From: Vreelandella subterranea
Lineage (GTDB): Bacteria; Pseudomonadota; Gammaproteobacteria; Pseudomonadales; Halomonadaceae
NCBI RefSeq assembly: GCF_900111305.1
Contig: NZ_FOGS01000001.1
Span: 310,001 to 374,000 of the forward strand
Length of the DNA stretch: 64,000 nucleotides
Direction of reading: 5' to 3'
In this document: positions 44,136 through 53,702 of the stretch, in pieces
Numbering within the stretch: position 1 is the first letter of the stretch
Layout: each line of letters starts with the position of its first letter
Notes under the pieces: model-generated
Databases searched by the model: none
Seen by the model: the letters and a program-made list of their open reading frames with translations, nothing else
What the model was told of the DNA's origin: nothing
Made by a program: the position numbers and the translations under genes

Positions 44136-44284
44136 TGTGAGCAAATTCCAACGTTTGTGAGTTATGAAGTATTAAAATTATTATTCGCTTTTTATCGACA
44201 AACGTTATTTAAACTTTAATTTTTCAGGACCGTTCTATGGTTTTTGGCTCATCCAGCACGAAATCAGGGGGTTCATAACATGCG

Positions 44285-44420
44285 TTAAGGTGATGGCAAG
44301 CCATGGAGTCCACAGTGAAGGTGTGGTGGCCAGGGATGGCCCGTTTTAAGGCTTGATGCCACCCACCTTTGTTCAGTCGCCTCGACCCTTCAACCGCCTG
44401 GTCGGGGCGACTTTTTTATT
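44285..44420 (+). ncRNA. Candidate structured small RNA
   Basis: On the plus strand, between divergent-side chemoreceptor promoter and the end of ureG. ATGG/CCAT (44293-44304) is a short stem; AAGGTGTGGTGGC at 44318-44330 pairs with GCCACCCACCTT at 44358-44369 with one bulge; then a 13-bp terminator stem with U-run. No reading frame exists. A promoter was not clearly seen. The structure is unrecognised. Confidence 0.45.
44375..44420 (+). terminator. Plus-strand rho-independent terminator
   Basis: AGTCGCCTCGACC at 44375-44387 pairs with 44400-44412 (one G-U), followed by TTTTTTATT. It is oriented away from ureG, so it ends a plus-strand transcript that no annotated gene explains. Confidence 0.8.
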
Positions 44421-44434
44421 ATGCCCGCCCCAGG

Positions 44435-45064
44435 TTAGCCCGCGATGGCCGTGCGCCGCTCATCCAGCATCCCTTTATCGAGAATGAAGCGGATGATTTC
44501 TTCGAGCCCAACCCCATCGTACAGATTGGTGAAAACAAAGGGCCGCTCACCGCGCATTTTTTTGGAGTCGCGCTCCATCACCTCCAACGAGGCATGCACC
44601 TGCTCGGCGATGTCGATCTTGTTGATAATCAGCAGGTCGGATTTGGTGATGCCTGGGCCACCTTTACGCGGAATCTTGTCCCCAGCGGACACGTCGATCA
44701 CGTAGAGCGTGAGATCCGAAAGCTCGGGGCTGAAGGTCGCCGACAGGTTATCGCCGCCGGATTCCACCATCACCAACTCCAGCTTGGGGTGGCGTTCCTG
44801 CAGCTCATCGATGGCCGCCAGATTCATGGAGGCATCTTCGCGGATCGCCGTGTGCGGGCAGCCGCCGGTTTCCACGCCCAGAATACGATCCGCCGGCAGC
44901 GCATCGTGCTTGAGCAGAAAGTCGGCGTCTTCGCGGGTGTAGATATCGTTGGTCACCACGGCGATATCGTAGTGGTCGCGCAGCGCCAGGCAGAGTTGCT
45001 TCAACAGCGCGGTTTTGCCCGAGCCAACCGGACCACCCACGCCAACGCGTAAACAGTGAGTCAT
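44435..45064 (-). CDS. ureG: Urease accessory GTPase UreG
   Basis: 209 residues. P-loop [17 protein letters not shown] at the N-terminus, the nickel-binding Cys-Pro-His in [17 protein letters not shown] near residue 66, and NKIDIAEQV near 148. It hydrolyses GTP to load nickel into urease together with UreD, UreF and UreE. Last gene of the ureDABCEFG operon; starts 29 bases after ureF. Confidence 0.97.
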   Translation of the reverse strand: MTHCLRVGVGGPVGSGKTALLKQLCLALRDHYDIAVVTNDIYTREDADFLLKHDALPADRILGVETGGCPHTAIREDASMNLAAIDELQERHPKLELVMVESGGDNLSATFSPELSDLTLYVIDVSAGDKIPRKGGPGITKSDLLIINKIDIAEQVHASLEVMERDSKKMRGERPFVFTNLYDGVGLEEIIRFILDKGMLDERRTAIAG

Positions 45065-45093
45065 CGTTCTCTCCTTATTAACCTTACATCTAT

Positions 45094-45807
45094 TTAACTT
45101 CTGAACAGGCGCGAATACTGGGTTTCGTGCAACGCACTGGCCAGGGCCAGACCGGGCAGCACCGGGCCAAGCTCATCGTCATCAAGCGAAAGCGCCTGAT
45201 CAACGGCAGTGACAAGTGCCGGGCGCAGTTGCTCGTTCACCCGCTGGGCAGCGGTGTGGCCCAGCGGCAGGGCTTTGCAGGCGACGGCCAGCTGGTTTTC
45301 CAGCCACGCCCAGGCAAAGCCCAGCAGCGTTTGGCGAACGGACACGCCACGGGCATGGGCCGTGTAAGCAAACAGCGTTACATAGCCTGCCTGAGCCGGT
45401 AACAAGGCCGCTAGTGAGTCTTCACTTGGCATCAAGTCCAGGCTCTTCAACAAGCGCTTGAGGGAGGCGCCCAATCGGCTGTCTTCAGCGGCTAGCTCGG
45501 CGGTTTCCCGTGTCGCCGCCAGCCACGCATCCCACTGGGCAATCCCATCGCTATCACCTTTGCCAATGGCCTGGTGCAGCCGCGCCAGCACCGGTAGCTC
45601 GCAACGGGTTAAGCCGTCTTCCAATACGCCGCTTAACCATTCGGCGAGGCTTGCTTCGTCGCGCACCCAATCAAGCTCGAAGGCGCTTTCCAGGCCTTGC
45701 GAGAAGGCAAAGGCCCCGATGGGCAGCGACGGGCTGACCAGTTGCATCAGCCCCAGCAGTGCCAACTCATCGTTTTGGCTGTTTTGCGCGGTGACATCAG
45801 TGGGCAT
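45094..45807 (-). CDS. ureF: Urease accessory protein UreF
   Basis: 237 residues if started at the ATG at 45807; an in-frame ATG at 45819 would add four residues and cannot be excluded. The start lies inside the 3-prime end of ureE, so the genes overlap and are translationally coupled. Family marks: [21 protein letters not shown] near the N-terminus (split) and [21 protein letters not shown] near 180. All-helical chaperone that bridges UreG and UreD on apo-urease. Confidence 0.92.
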   Translation of the reverse strand: MPTDVTAQNSQNDELALLGLMQLVSPSLPIGAFAFSQGLESAFELDWVRDEASLAEWLSGVLEDGLTRCELPVLARLHQAIGKGDSDGIAQWDAWLAATRETAELAAEDSRLGASLKRLLKSLDLMPSEDSLAALLPAQAGYVTLFAYTAHARGVSVRQTLLGFAWAWLENQLAVACKALPLGHTAAQRVNEQLRPALVTAVDQALSLDDDELGPVLPGLALASALHETQYSRLFRS

Positions 45808-46330
45808 GGTGATGCTCATGGCCGTGAGAATGATCATGATCGTGAGAATGGGCATGACCGTGTGCGTGGCCATGAGCGTGTCCACCACCCACTTGGTTAT
45901 AAGCACCCGGCTCAGGGTCGAAGGTGGCGTCGTGGTGCTCAAGCTCAGCGCCGAGCAGCTCGGCGAGCTCTTCCAGCACGTGGTCCGGCGGGAAACGTAC
46001 CCAACCGCCCTTGTCATCTTCACCCAGCGCCAGCTGCACGTGGCGATTGCCCAGGTGGTAGGCCAGCCTTGCCAGCGGTAAGCCAGCACTTACTCGCGCG
46101 GTCACCACCGGTTCTATAGCGGCGCAGACGCGTACGACTTCGCCGCTTTCGGCTTTCAGGCCTTCGCCGCTGCGCAACACCGGGCCGCGATCCAGAAACA
46201 GCCCCAGCTCACGACCGCTGTCGCTTTTGGCTTTCAAGCGTCCGCGTATGCGCAGTTCAAAGGGCAGCGTCAGCGTGTCACTCGCTGCGCTCTCGTCTAT
46301 CGGCCCTAAGCGTTCTATCAGTTTTAGCAT
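45797..46330 (-). CDS. ureE: Urease nickel chaperone UreE with His-rich tail
   Basis: 177 residues. The peptide-binding domain includes the DRGPVLRSGEGL stretch near residue 47, and the metal domain includes YHLGNRHVQLALGEDD near 88. The last about 30 residues are nearly all His alternating with Ala, Gly, Asp and Ser, ending HGHEHHHAH, a nickel-storage tail. Delivers nickel to UreG. It is separated from ureC by 155 bases that hold a large inverted repeat. Confidence 0.96.
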   Translation of the reverse strand: MLKLIERLGPIDESAASDTLTLPFELRIRGRLKAKSDSGRELGLFLDRGPVLRSGEGLKAESGEVVRVCAAIEPVVTARVSAGLPLARLAYHLGNRHVQLALGEDDKGGWVRFPPDHVLEELAELLGAELEHHDATFDPEPGAYNQVGGGHAHGHAHGHAHSHDHDHSHGHEHHHAH

Positions 46331-46364
46331 GACTAGCGTCCTTCGCTGTCTATGCAGATGTGCC

Positions 46365-46455
46365 GGGGGTAGGTCTACGAGAGGGCGCTGTGAATACCTC
46401 CCTGTACGCTACTTTTGCCATCCATGGCAAAAGACCCTCTCTACGACCTACCCCC
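46365..46455. repeat. Large intergenic inverted repeat between ureC and ureE
   Basis: GGGGGTAGGTC at 46365 begins a 21-base arm (46365-46385) matched by 46435-46455 except for three central bases; inside, CTTTTGCC/GGCAAAAG (46412-46419/46426-46433) makes a second stem. The resulting about 90-base structure looks like a dispersed Halomonas-type intergenic repeat and interrupts an otherwise compact operon. Confidence 0.7.
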
Positions 46456-46485
46456 GTCACCTCTACCTAAATGGAATAGCCTCAA

Positions 46486-48201
46486 TCAAAACAAGTGATA
46501 CCGCTGGGCCAGCGGCAGCTCGGTGGCGGGTTCGCAGGTCAAAATTTCACCGTCGCAGCGCACTTCATAGGTTTGCGGGTCGACGGTCAAATCGGGGCAG
46601 GCATCATTCAGCTTCATATCCTGCTTGCGCACCTGGCGCACGTTTTTACACGCCGCTAGCTCGCTGTTCAGCCCCAGCGTCTCTTTAATCCCCGCATCCA
46701 ACGCCGCCTGGCTGACAAAGCTGAGCCGGGTCTGGCTGGCCGCGCGGCCCAGGGCACCAAACATGTAACGGTAATGCACCGGCTGTGGCGTGGGAATCGA
46801 CGCATTGGGGTCGCCCATGGGGGCCGCCGCAATCATGCCACCCTTGATGATCATCGCCGGTTTGGTACCGAAAAACGCCGGTTTCCAAAGCACCAGATCC
46901 GCCATTTTTCCGACTTCGATGGAGCCGACTTCGTGGGCGATACCGTGGGTGATCGCCGGGTTAATGGTGTATTTGGCGATATAGCGCTTAGCCCGGAAAT
47001 TATCGGCGCCCAGGGCCTCGTCTTCCGGCAGCAGGCCGCGCTGCACCTTCATCTTGTGGGCCGTTTGCCAGGTGCGGCAGACCACTTCACCGACCCGCCC
47101 CATGGCCTGGGAGTCCGAGGCGATCATCGAGATCACGCCCAGGTCGTGCAGAATATCCTCGGCGGCGATGGTTTCCCGGCGAATGCGTGAGTCGGCGAAG
47201 GCCACGTCTTCGGGAATATTGGGGTCCAGGTGGTGGCACACCATCAGCATATCCAGGTGTTCGTCGATGGTGTTGACCGTATAGGGGCGCGTCGGGTTGG
47301 TGGACGACGGCAGCACATAGGGCTTGGCGCAGGCGGTGAGGATATCCGGCGCGTGACCGCCGCCTGCCCCCTCGGTGTGGTAGGTGTGAATGCAGCGTTC
47401 TTTGAAGGCCCCCAGGGTGTCTTCCACAAAGCCCGACTCGTTCAGGGTGTCGGTGTGGATGGCCACCTGCACATCGTAGGCATCCGCCACATTAAGGCAG
47501 TTATTGATCGAGGCAGGCGTGGTGCCCCAATCTTCGTGCAGCTTAAGCCCCATGGCGCCCGCTTGGAGCTGGAGCTCCAGAGACTCGGGCAGGCTGGCGT
47601 TCCCTTTGCCCAGAAAGCCGATGTTCATGGGCATATCGTCTACGGCTTGCAGCATCTTGCCAATGTGCCAGGGGCCAGGAGTGCAGGTGGTGGCGTTGGA
47701 GCCCGTCGCCGGGCCGGTGCCGCCGCCAAGCATGGTGGTGACGCCGCTCATCAGCGCCTCTTCCACCTGTTGTGGGCAGATAAAGTGAATGTGAGAGTCG
47801 ATGCCGCCCGCGGTCAGAATCTTGCCTTCGCCGGAGATGATTTCGGTGCCGGGGCCAATCACGATCTCAACGTCGGGCTGGGTATCCGGGTTACCGGCTT
47901 TGCCAATCGCGGCAATACGGCCGTTTTGAATGCCCACGTCGGCCTTGACGATGCCCCACCAGTCCAAGATCAGCGCATTGGTGATGACCGTATCCATCAC
48001 GGTGTCGTCGGCGCGCTGGCTTTGCCCCATACCGTCGCGGATAACCTTGCCGCCGCCGAATTTCACTTCATCGCCGTAGTGGGTGGCGTCTTTTTCGACC
48101 TCGATCCATAGCTCGGTGTCGCCCAGGCGCACGCGGTCACCCACCGTGGGGCCGTACATATCGGCGTAGGCCTGCCGACTGATCTTGTTATCCGGTTTCA
48201 T
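46486..48201 (-). CDS. ureC: Urease subunit alpha (catalytic)
   Basis: 571 residues, full length. Nickel ligands in [12 protein letters not shown] near 135, carbamylated lysine in [15 protein letters not shown] near 218, further His ligands in [13 protein letters not shown] and [15 protein letters not shown], and the mobile-flap [13 protein letters not shown] near 320. Hydrolyses urea to ammonia and carbamate in the cytosol with UreA and UreB. Overlaps the ureB stop by four bases. Confidence 0.98.
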   Translation of the reverse strand: MKPDNKISRQAYADMYGPTVGDRVRLGDTELWIEVEKDATHYGDEVKFGGGKVIRDGMGQSQRADDTVMDTVITNALILDWWGIVKADVGIQNGRIAAIGKAGNPDTQPDVEIVIGPGTEIISGEGKILTAGGIDSHIHFICPQQVEEALMSGVTTMLGGGTGPATGSNATTCTPGPWHIGKMLQAVDDMPMNIGFLGKGNASLPESLELQLQAGAMGLKLHEDWGTTPASINNCLNVADAYDVQVAIHTDTLNESGFVEDTLGAFKERCIHTYHTEGAGGGHAPDILTACAKPYVLPSSTNPTRPYTVNTIDEHLDMLMVCHHLDPNIPEDVAFADSRIRRETIAAEDILHDLGVISMIASDSQAMGRVGEVVCRTWQTAHKMKVQRGLLPEDEALGADNFRAKRYIAKYTINPAITHGIAHEVGSIEVGKMADLVLWKPAFFGTKPAMIIKGGMIAAAPMGDPNASIPTPQPVHYRYMFGALGRAASQTRLSFVSQAALDAGIKETLGLNSELAACKNVRQVRKQDMKLNDACPDLTVDPQTYEVRCDGEILTCEPATELPLAQRYHLF

Positions 48202-48518
48202 TGCTTACCTCCATCAAGCGCACCCATCACATCGCTGCGGAAGCCGTAAATTTCCCGCTTGCCGACATACGGAATCAAGGTAACTTCGCGGGTCTGGCCG
48301 GGCTCGAAGCGAATCGCCGTGCCCGCCGCGACGTCCAGGCGGTAGCCCCGCGCCTTGTCACGGTCAAACACCAGCGCCGGGTTGGCCTCGGCAAAATGAT
48401 AGTGCGACCCCACCTGAATCGGCCGGTCACCGGTATTGGCCACCTCGACGCTGATACGCTCACGCCCCTCGCACAGCGCGATATCGCCGTCTTTTAACTG
48501 ATACTCGCCGGGAATCAT
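48198..48518 (-). CDS. ureB: Urease subunit beta
   Basis: 106 residues, the normal size. [20 protein letters not shown] start and [18 protein letters not shown] near residue 34 are diagnostic. Structural subunit that helps form the flap over the UreC active site. Lies ten bases after ureA and overlaps ureC. Confidence 0.97.
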   Translation of the reverse strand: MIPGEYQLKDGDIALCEGRERISVEVANTGDRPIQVGSHYHFAEANPALVFDRDKARGYRLDVAAGTAIRFEPGQTREVTLIPYVGKREIYGFRSDVMGALDGGKQ

Positions 48519-48527
48519 GGCGACCTC

Positions 48528-48830
<303 letters not shown>

Positions 48831-48853
48831 GGGGCGTCTCCGTTAGCGAGTTA

Positions 48854-49738
48854 TTAGGTTAGCCAAATTCGCGGTGTATGCGCTTCACGCTCGATCCAAA
48901 GAGGGCGCAGCAAATGCCAGGCCTGCTCGCACAGCGCCCAGGCTTCATTGCGTGAGTTGCCCAGGTAGCGCAGTAACACTACGCCATGACGCACAGTGAC
49001 GGCCCAGCGGGGGTTGTCAGGCAGCGCTTCGCGCAGGGCTTCAATAGCCGCAGGTGCATCGGCTATGCCCACTGCCCAGAGTGTAGCCTGAACGGTCGCG
49101 CCGCCCTGGCCCCAGCGCCCGATAAAACGCGGGTGCAAAGGGTCGAGAGGCTGACGCTCCAGCCATAGCGGCTTGCCGTCCAGGGTCAAACGAAAGTGCT
49201 GCTCGATACGCCCGGAAACATAGGGTAGCTCGCTCGCCGGGCGGCCCAGCGCCATGACTTCCCAGCCCAGGCAGCGAGCACTGCCGTGCAAATCAATCGA
49301 GGTGCGTTGTTCACCCCGCGAGCCGTCAAAGGCAATGGTTTCCTGGGGCAGCCACTCAAGGGTTCCGCCGTCTTCAACATGCAACTGGGTATGCTGGGTC
49401 CATGAAACGCCCTGGCTGTCGGCTTTATAGAGCTTGTTGGCGGCAGGCGTCGTCAGCAGCGCCTGGGCGCCGCTTTCCACACGAGCCTGAATAGTCAGCG
49501 CATCACCGCTCACCAGCCCACCCGGCGGGTGCAGCAGGTAAACGTGGCAGGTCTCACCGCGGCCTTCCGGGTAAAACGGCCGCTGCACCCGTAATGGCCC
49601 CGAGTGGCGCGCCTGCACCATGCGGGTGGCACTGTCGCGATAGGCAAAACGCAACGCCAGCGAGGCCGCCCAGTGGCGCTGATCATCGAAGCGGTGGCCA
49701 GAGGCAATAGATGGTTTGGCGATATCGCATAAAATCAT
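48854..49738 (-). CDS. ureD: Urease accessory protein UreD
   Basis: 294 residues. Family segments: GPLRVQRPFYPEGRGETCHV near residue 45, YLLHPPGGLVSGDALTI near 65, ALLTTPAANKLYK near 92, and LEWLPQETIAFDGSRGEQ near 125. It is the scaffold that receives nickel from UreG on apo-urease. First gene of the operon; its upstream region carries a sigma-54 promoter match and two NtrC-like boxes. Confidence 0.95.
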   Translation of the reverse strand: MILCDIAKPSIASGHRFDDQRHWAASLALRFAYRDSATRMVQARHSGPLRVQRPFYPEGRGETCHVYLLHPPGGLVSGDALTIQARVESGAQALLTTPAANKLYKADSQGVSWTQHTQLHVEDGGTLEWLPQETIAFDGSRGEQRTSIDLHGSARCLGWEVMALGRPASELPYVSGRIEQHFRLTLDGKPLWLERQPLDPLHPRFIGRWGQGGATVQATLWAVGIADAPAAIEALREALPDNPRWAVTVRHGVVLLRYLGNSRNEAWALCEQAWHLLRPLWIEREAHTPRIWLT

Positions 49739-50092
49739 AGGTAGCTATCGCGTCCTTACAGTAAGCCTTTAGCTAACCAATGCAATTTATGCGCCAAAAT
49801 GGTGAAAAGCGCTAGGCGCCATCATTGGCAACACCTAACAGCGTTTCTACGCGATACATTTCGATGGAAATCGCACCAAAATTGAGCATTTAGAGATTAA
49901 AAAGCACCACTAGAGTGCATTCATATTACCGACGACTCAGCCAGATAAACGGGTCAAGTAGCGGATATCACCTTTAACAAGCGGCTAGTCGTGATAACCC
50001 ACACCTTCTTCATCACGTGCATTACTTGACGAGAGCCCAAGCAGCATGTATATCAATTGATAGTCCTTAAGTTTATCAAATGGGAGTTCGCC
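49739..50092. promoter_or_regulatory. Divergent control region of ureD and the toxin-antitoxin operon
   Basis: On the minus strand TGGCGC-N5-TTGC (-24 at 49791-49796, -12 at 49782-49785) fits a sigma-54 promoter with one mismatch, placing transcription start near 49771. NtrC-like boxes, CGCACC-N5-TGAGCA at 49872-49888 and AGCACC-N5-AGTGCA at 49903-49919, are centred near -109 and -140. The plus-strand end holds TATCAATTGATA at 50051-50062, likely the antitoxin's operator. Confidence 0.7.
50051..50062. promoter_or_regulatory. Palindromic operator candidate of the Xre/RES operon
   Basis: TATCAATTGATA is a perfect 12-bp palindrome 31 bases before the antitoxin ATG; a half-site TATCAA recurs at 50074-50079. 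Antitoxins of this class bind such sites to repress their own operon. Confidence 0.5.
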
Positions 50093-50542
50093 ATGGATAT
50101 CCACTTTACGCAATATCAGCCTCCAAAAGCAGTGGCCTCCGGATTCTGGCAACAGCTAGGGCTCCCTGCCAGGGGTCGCAAACTGCATGAGCTGCTGCAT
50201 CAAGGCGTGGAATACCGAGTTTATCCCCGGTTGGCAAAGGTATCGGGTATCGAGCAGAAGGCACTGGCAGGCTACGTCGACATACCCTCTGCCACGCTGA
50301 GTCGCCGTGCCAAGTCAGGGCGCTTCAAGATGGCGGAGAGCGACCGGCTGTATCGCTTTGCTGAGCTTTTCAAGGCGGCGCTGGACCTGTTCGAGGGTGA
50401 CGCCGAGGGGGCCCGCGCCTGGCTACTTAAACCCAATGCCGGGCTAGGCGGGCGCCGCCCCGTGGAAATGATCGCTACATCAGCAGAGTACCAAACGGTG
50501 TTGAACCTGATTGGTCGGCTGGAGCACGGGGTCACTGCATGA
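50093..50542 (+). CDS. Xre/MbcA/ParS-type antitoxin (DUF2384)
   Basis: 149 residues from the ATG at 50093, with GGGAG six bases upstream. An Xre-like HTH lies at about 45-80 (GYVDIPSATLSRRAKSGRFK) and the C-terminal toxin-binding DUF2384 domain at about 90-149 (WLLKPNAGLGGRRPVEMI). It neutralises the RES toxin encoded next and represses the operon. Overlaps the toxin gene by four bases (ATGA). Convergent with urtE. Confidence 0.88.
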   Translation: MDIHFTQYQPPKAVASGFWQQLGLPARGRKLHELLHQGVEYRVYPRLAKVSGIEQKALAGYVDIPSATLSRRAKSGRFKMAESDRLYRFAELFKAALDLFEGDAEGARAWLLKPNAGLGGRRPVEMIATSAEYQTVLNLIGRLEHGVTA

Positions 50543-51003
50543 GCGAGGTTTTTGCCTACCGGCTGGTCAAACGGAAATATCAAGACATCGCCTTTGATGG
50601 TGAGGGGGCACGACTTTACGGTGGGCGCTGGAACAGCCCCGGCAAGGCCTGTGTGTATGTGGCAAGCTCAGAGTCGTTGGCACTGCTGGAAATCATGGTG
50701 CATCTTGAAAGCTATCGACTGCTCAATGCGTATGCGCTGCTGCGATTAACGCTACCCGCCGAGAGCATTCTCAGCGTTGGCGTCGAGGATTTACCTGAAA
50801 ACTGGCGGGAAGCACCCGCGCCCGCAGAGACCGCCGAACTGGGTGATGGCTGGCTGGCGTCCGGCCAGAGCCTGGCCCTGGCAGTGCCGAGCGTGGTGGT
50901 GCCGAGAGAGCTCAATTACATGCTCAACCCGGCACACCCCTTATTCGATCAAATCGTCGCAGCGGCCGAGGCGCTGCCCTTCCAACCCGATCCAAGGCTT
51001 TGA
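50539..51003 (+). CDS. RES-domain toxin
   Basis: 154 residues, complete RES domain. Conserved R, E and S residues occur in GGRWNSPGK near 30, SLALLEIMVHLE near 50 and ALAVPSVVVPRELNYMLNP near 115. RES toxins degrade cellular NAD+ by phosphorolysis or hydrolysis, stopping growth. The antitoxin is encoded just upstream. Its end is 16 bases from the convergent urtE end. Confidence 0.9.
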   Translation: MSEVFAYRLVKRKYQDIAFDGEGARLYGGRWNSPGKACVYVASSESLALLEIMVHLESYRLLNAYALLRLTLPAESILSVGVEDLPENWREAPAPAETAELGDGWLASGQSLALAVPSVVVPRELNYMLNPAHPLFDQIVAAAEALPFQPDPRL

Positions 51004-51019
51004 ACCGGGTGTGGATAAC

Positions 51020-51730
51020 CTAAACCGTCAAATGCTGTTGGATAAGTTCATCAGAAAGCTCGCCGATATCGCCATTTGCCACCGGGCGGCCGCGGTCCAT
51101 GATCACGAAGCGGTCCGCGTATTTACGTGCAAAGGGTAGTTTTTGCTCCACCAGCAGCACCGTCAAGCCGTCCTCGTTGATCAACTGGCGAATCACCTGG
51201 CCGATCTGCGAGACGATATTAGGCTGGATGCCCTCGCCGGGCTCGTCAAGGATCAACAGCTTGGGCTCGATGACCAGGGCGCGGCCGATGGCCAGCTGTT
51301 GCTGCTGGCCGCCGGAGAGATCGCCACCGCGGCGGTTTTTCATTTCCTTGAGCACCGGGAACAGCTCATAGACCCGCTCGGGGATTTTTTTCACCCCGTC
51401 CTGGCGGGCGGCAAGGCCCGTTCGCAGATTATCTTCCACGGTGAGTAGCGGAAATATCTGGCGCCCCTGGGGCACATAGCCGATGCCCAGCCGAGAGCGT
51501 TCCTCAACGGCTTTCTGGGTCAGCTCGATCTCGCCCGCGTCGCCGCTAGAGTAGCGCAAGGCGCCGCTTTTTACCGCGACTTCGCCCATCACGGCTTTCA
51601 GCAGCGTGGTTTTACCCACGCCGTTACGGCCCATCACGCAGGTGCACTGCCCGGCGGGCACTTCAAGGTCCAGGTCCCAGAGGGTGTGACTTTCGCCGTA
51701 GAACTGATTGAGCTTTTCAATGGCTAGCAT
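51020..51730 (-). CDS. urtE: Urea ABC transporter ATPase UrtE
   Basis: 236 residues. Walker A GRNGVGKTTLLKAV near residue 34, signature LSGGQQQQLAIGRAL near 140, Walker B LLILDEPGEGIQPN near 160. LivF-like member of the branched-chain amino acid type importers, assigned to urea by its operon urtABCDE adjacent to urease. Start overlaps the end of urtD. Confidence 0.93.
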   Translation of the reverse strand: MLAIEKLNQFYGESHTLWDLDLEVPAGQCTCVMGRNGVGKTTLLKAVMGEVAVKSGALRYSSGDAGEIELTQKAVEERSRLGIGYVPQGRQIFPLLTVEDNLRTGLAARQDGVKKIPERVYELFPVLKEMKNRRGGDLSGGQQQQLAIGRALVIEPKLLILDEPGEGIQPNIVSQIGQVIRQLINEDGLTVLLVEQKLPFARKYADRFVIMDRGRPVANGDIGELSDELIQQHLTV

Positions 51731-52566
51731 CAGGCGGCCTCCTCGTCATCGGCGCCCAGATAGACCTCGACCACGCTGGGGTCGCTGGAGACTTGGTCCA
51801 TGGTGCCTTCCGCCAGCACGCTGCCCTGGTGCAGTACCGTTACCTGGCGGGCAATCGAGCGCACAAAGCCCATATCGTGTTCGACCACGACGACGGACTG
51901 CTTACCGGCTAAGCCGGTGAGCAGCTCGGCGGTACGCTCCATTTCCTGTTCGGTCATGCCCGCGACCGGCTCATCCACCAGCAATAGGCGCGGGCGCTGC
52001 ATCAGCAGCATGCCGATTTCCAGCCACTGCTTCTGGCCGTGGGAGAGAATGCCCGCGGGTTGATAGCGCAGCGCCGTCAGGCCGATGGTCTCAAGCACTT
52101 CGTCAATGCGGTCCTTGACCTCGCCGGTCAGGCGGGCGGTGAGGGTTGGTATGATCCGCTTGTCCGCCGCCATCGCCAGCTCCAGGTTTTCAAATACCGA
52201 GAGCGCCTCGAACACCGTGGGCTTCTGGAACTTGCGCCCGATGCCCAGGCTGGCAATCTCGGGCTCGTTCATGTGCAACAGGTTATGACGGCTGCCGAAC
52301 CATACACTGCCCTCATTGGGGCGCGTCTTGCCGGTAATGATGTCCATCATGGTGGTCTTACCCGCCCCGTTGGGGCCGATAATGCAGCGCAGTTCGCCAT
52401 CGTCGATAGTCAGGTTCAGTTTATTGATGGCCTTGAACCCATCGAAGCTGACGGTGACGTCTTCCATGTAAAGAATCGGACCGTGGCGCACGTCGACCGT
52501 TGAGGCCTGGGGCGTCATGAAGTCGAACACCCGGTCGCGTTCGGTGAGCGCTTGGAAAAAGCTCAT
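51730..52566 (-). CDS. urtD: Urea ABC transporter ATPase UrtD
   Basis: 278 residues, LivG-like. Walker A GPNGAGKTTMMDII near 65; the ABC signature is LSHGQKQWLEIGMLL near 178 and Walker B LLLVDEPVAGMTEQE near 200. Works with UrtE to power urea uptake. Overlaps urtC by four bases. Confidence 0.93.
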   Translation of the reverse strand: MSFFQALTERDRVFDFMTPQASTVDVRHGPILYMEDVTVSFDGFKAINKLNLTIDDGELRCIIGPNGAGKTTMMDIITGKTRPNEGSVWFGSRHNLLHMNEPEIASLGIGRKFQKPTVFEALSVFENLELAMAADKRIIPTLTARLTGEVKDRIDEVLETIGLTALRYQPAGILSHGQKQWLEIGMLLMQRPRLLLVDEPVAGMTEQEMERTAELLTGLAGKQSVVVVEHDMGFVRSIARQVTVLHQGSVLAEGTMDQVSSDPSVVEVYLGADDEEAA

Positions 52567-53696
52567 GCCGTTGCCTCCTTGTCTGGCGTCTCTGAGTCTG
52601 ATGGCTCATCGTCTCGCCGCCGTTTTAAATGGCCCAGCAATCCGGCGACCCCCTGGGGCAAAAACACGGTGACGAACACGAACAGGCCGCCCAGCGCAAA
52701 CAGCCAGGCATCGGGCATGACCCCGGTAAACACGGTTTTGGCGTAGTTCACCAACACCGCGCCGATCACCGCGCCGTAAAGCGAGGCGCGCCCCCCCAGC
52801 GCCACCCACAGGACAATCTCGATGGAGAAAATCGGATCAAACTCGCTGGGATTGATAATCCCCACCTGGGGTACATAGAGCGCCCCGGCCACCCCCGCCA
52901 GCATGGCGGAGACCACAAACACAAACAGCTGAAAGCGCTCGACCCGGTAGCCCAGAAAACGCGTTCGCGCCTCGGCATCGCGGGTTGCCACGCACACCCG
53001 GCCGAGTTTGCTGCCGACAATCGACCGGCATACTACATAGCCCAGCGCCAGCGCCACGCCGGAGGCAATGAACAAGCCGAGCCGGGTGGCCCCGCTGCGC
53101 AGGTCAAAGCCCAGCAACTCGCGGAAGTCGGTCAGGCCGTTGTTGCCGCCAAAGCCCATCTCGTTGCGGAAGAACGCCAGCATCAGCGCGAAGGTCATCG
53201 CCTGGGTGATGATCGACAGATATACCCCGGTCACCCGCGAGCGAAAGGCCAGCCAGCCAAACACCAACGCCAGCAGCCCCGGTGCTATCAACACCATGGC
53301 AAAGGCAAACCAGGCCATATCAAAGCCGTACCAGAACCATGGCAGGCTGTCCCAGTTCAGAAATACCATGAAGTCGGGCAGGATGGGGTCGCCGTAGGTG
53401 CCGCGGTCACCAATTTGACGCATCAGATACATGCCCATGGCGTAGCCGCCAATGGCGAAAAAGGCGCCGTGGCCGAGGCTCAAAATGCCCAGATAGCCCC
53501 ATACCAGGTCCACTGCAACGGCCAAGAGTGCGTAGGTAAGATACTTGCCCAGTAGCCCGACGGTATACCCCGACACATACAGCGGGTGCCCGGCGGGCAC
53601 CGCCAGGTGGAGCACCGTCACGGCGATGACCGCGACCGTCAGAATCAGCAGGAAGATCTGCGTCGAGCGTTCGTTGAAGGGTCGTGTTAGCCACAT
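52563..53696 (-). CDS. urtC: Urea ABC transporter permease UrtC
   Basis: 377 residues, LivM-like, about ten hydrophobic segments. WGYLGILSLGHGAFFAIGGYA near residue 65 (split) is the family signature, and VALGGRASLYGAVIGAVLVN lies near 300. Inner-membrane half of the urea channel with UrtB. Starts six bases after urtB. Confidence 0.93.
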   Translation of the reverse strand: MWLTRPFNERSTQIFLLILTVAVIAVTVLHLAVPAGHPLYVSGYTVGLLGKYLTYALLAVAVDLVWGYLGILSLGHGAFFAIGGYAMGMYLMRQIGDRGTYGDPILPDFMVFLNWDSLPWFWYGFDMAWFAFAMVLIAPGLLALVFGWLAFRSRVTGVYLSIITQAMTFALMLAFFRNEMGFGGNNGLTDFRELLGFDLRSGATRLGLFIASGVALALGYVVCRSIVGSKLGRVCVATRDAEARTRFLGYRVERFQLFVFVVSAMLAGVAGALYVPQVGIINPSEFDPIFSIEIVLWVALGGRASLYGAVIGAVLVNYAKTVFTGVMPDAWLFALGGLFVFVTVFLPQGVAGLLGHLKRRRDDEPSDSETPDKEATA

Positions 53697-53702
53697 AATC
53701 GA

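Noticed and set aside
47230-48111. 293-residue open frame antisense to ureC
   Set aside because: Shadow of ureC with no family features.
49790-49806. TGCGCCAAAATGGTGAA as a third NtrC box
   Set aside because: It overlaps the -24 element of the sigma-54 promoter, so the resemblance is better explained by the promoter itself.
52629-53555. 308-residue open frame antisense to urtC
   Set aside because: It is rich in Gln, His and Pro, typical of shadow frames, and is fully opposed to a well-supported permease gene.
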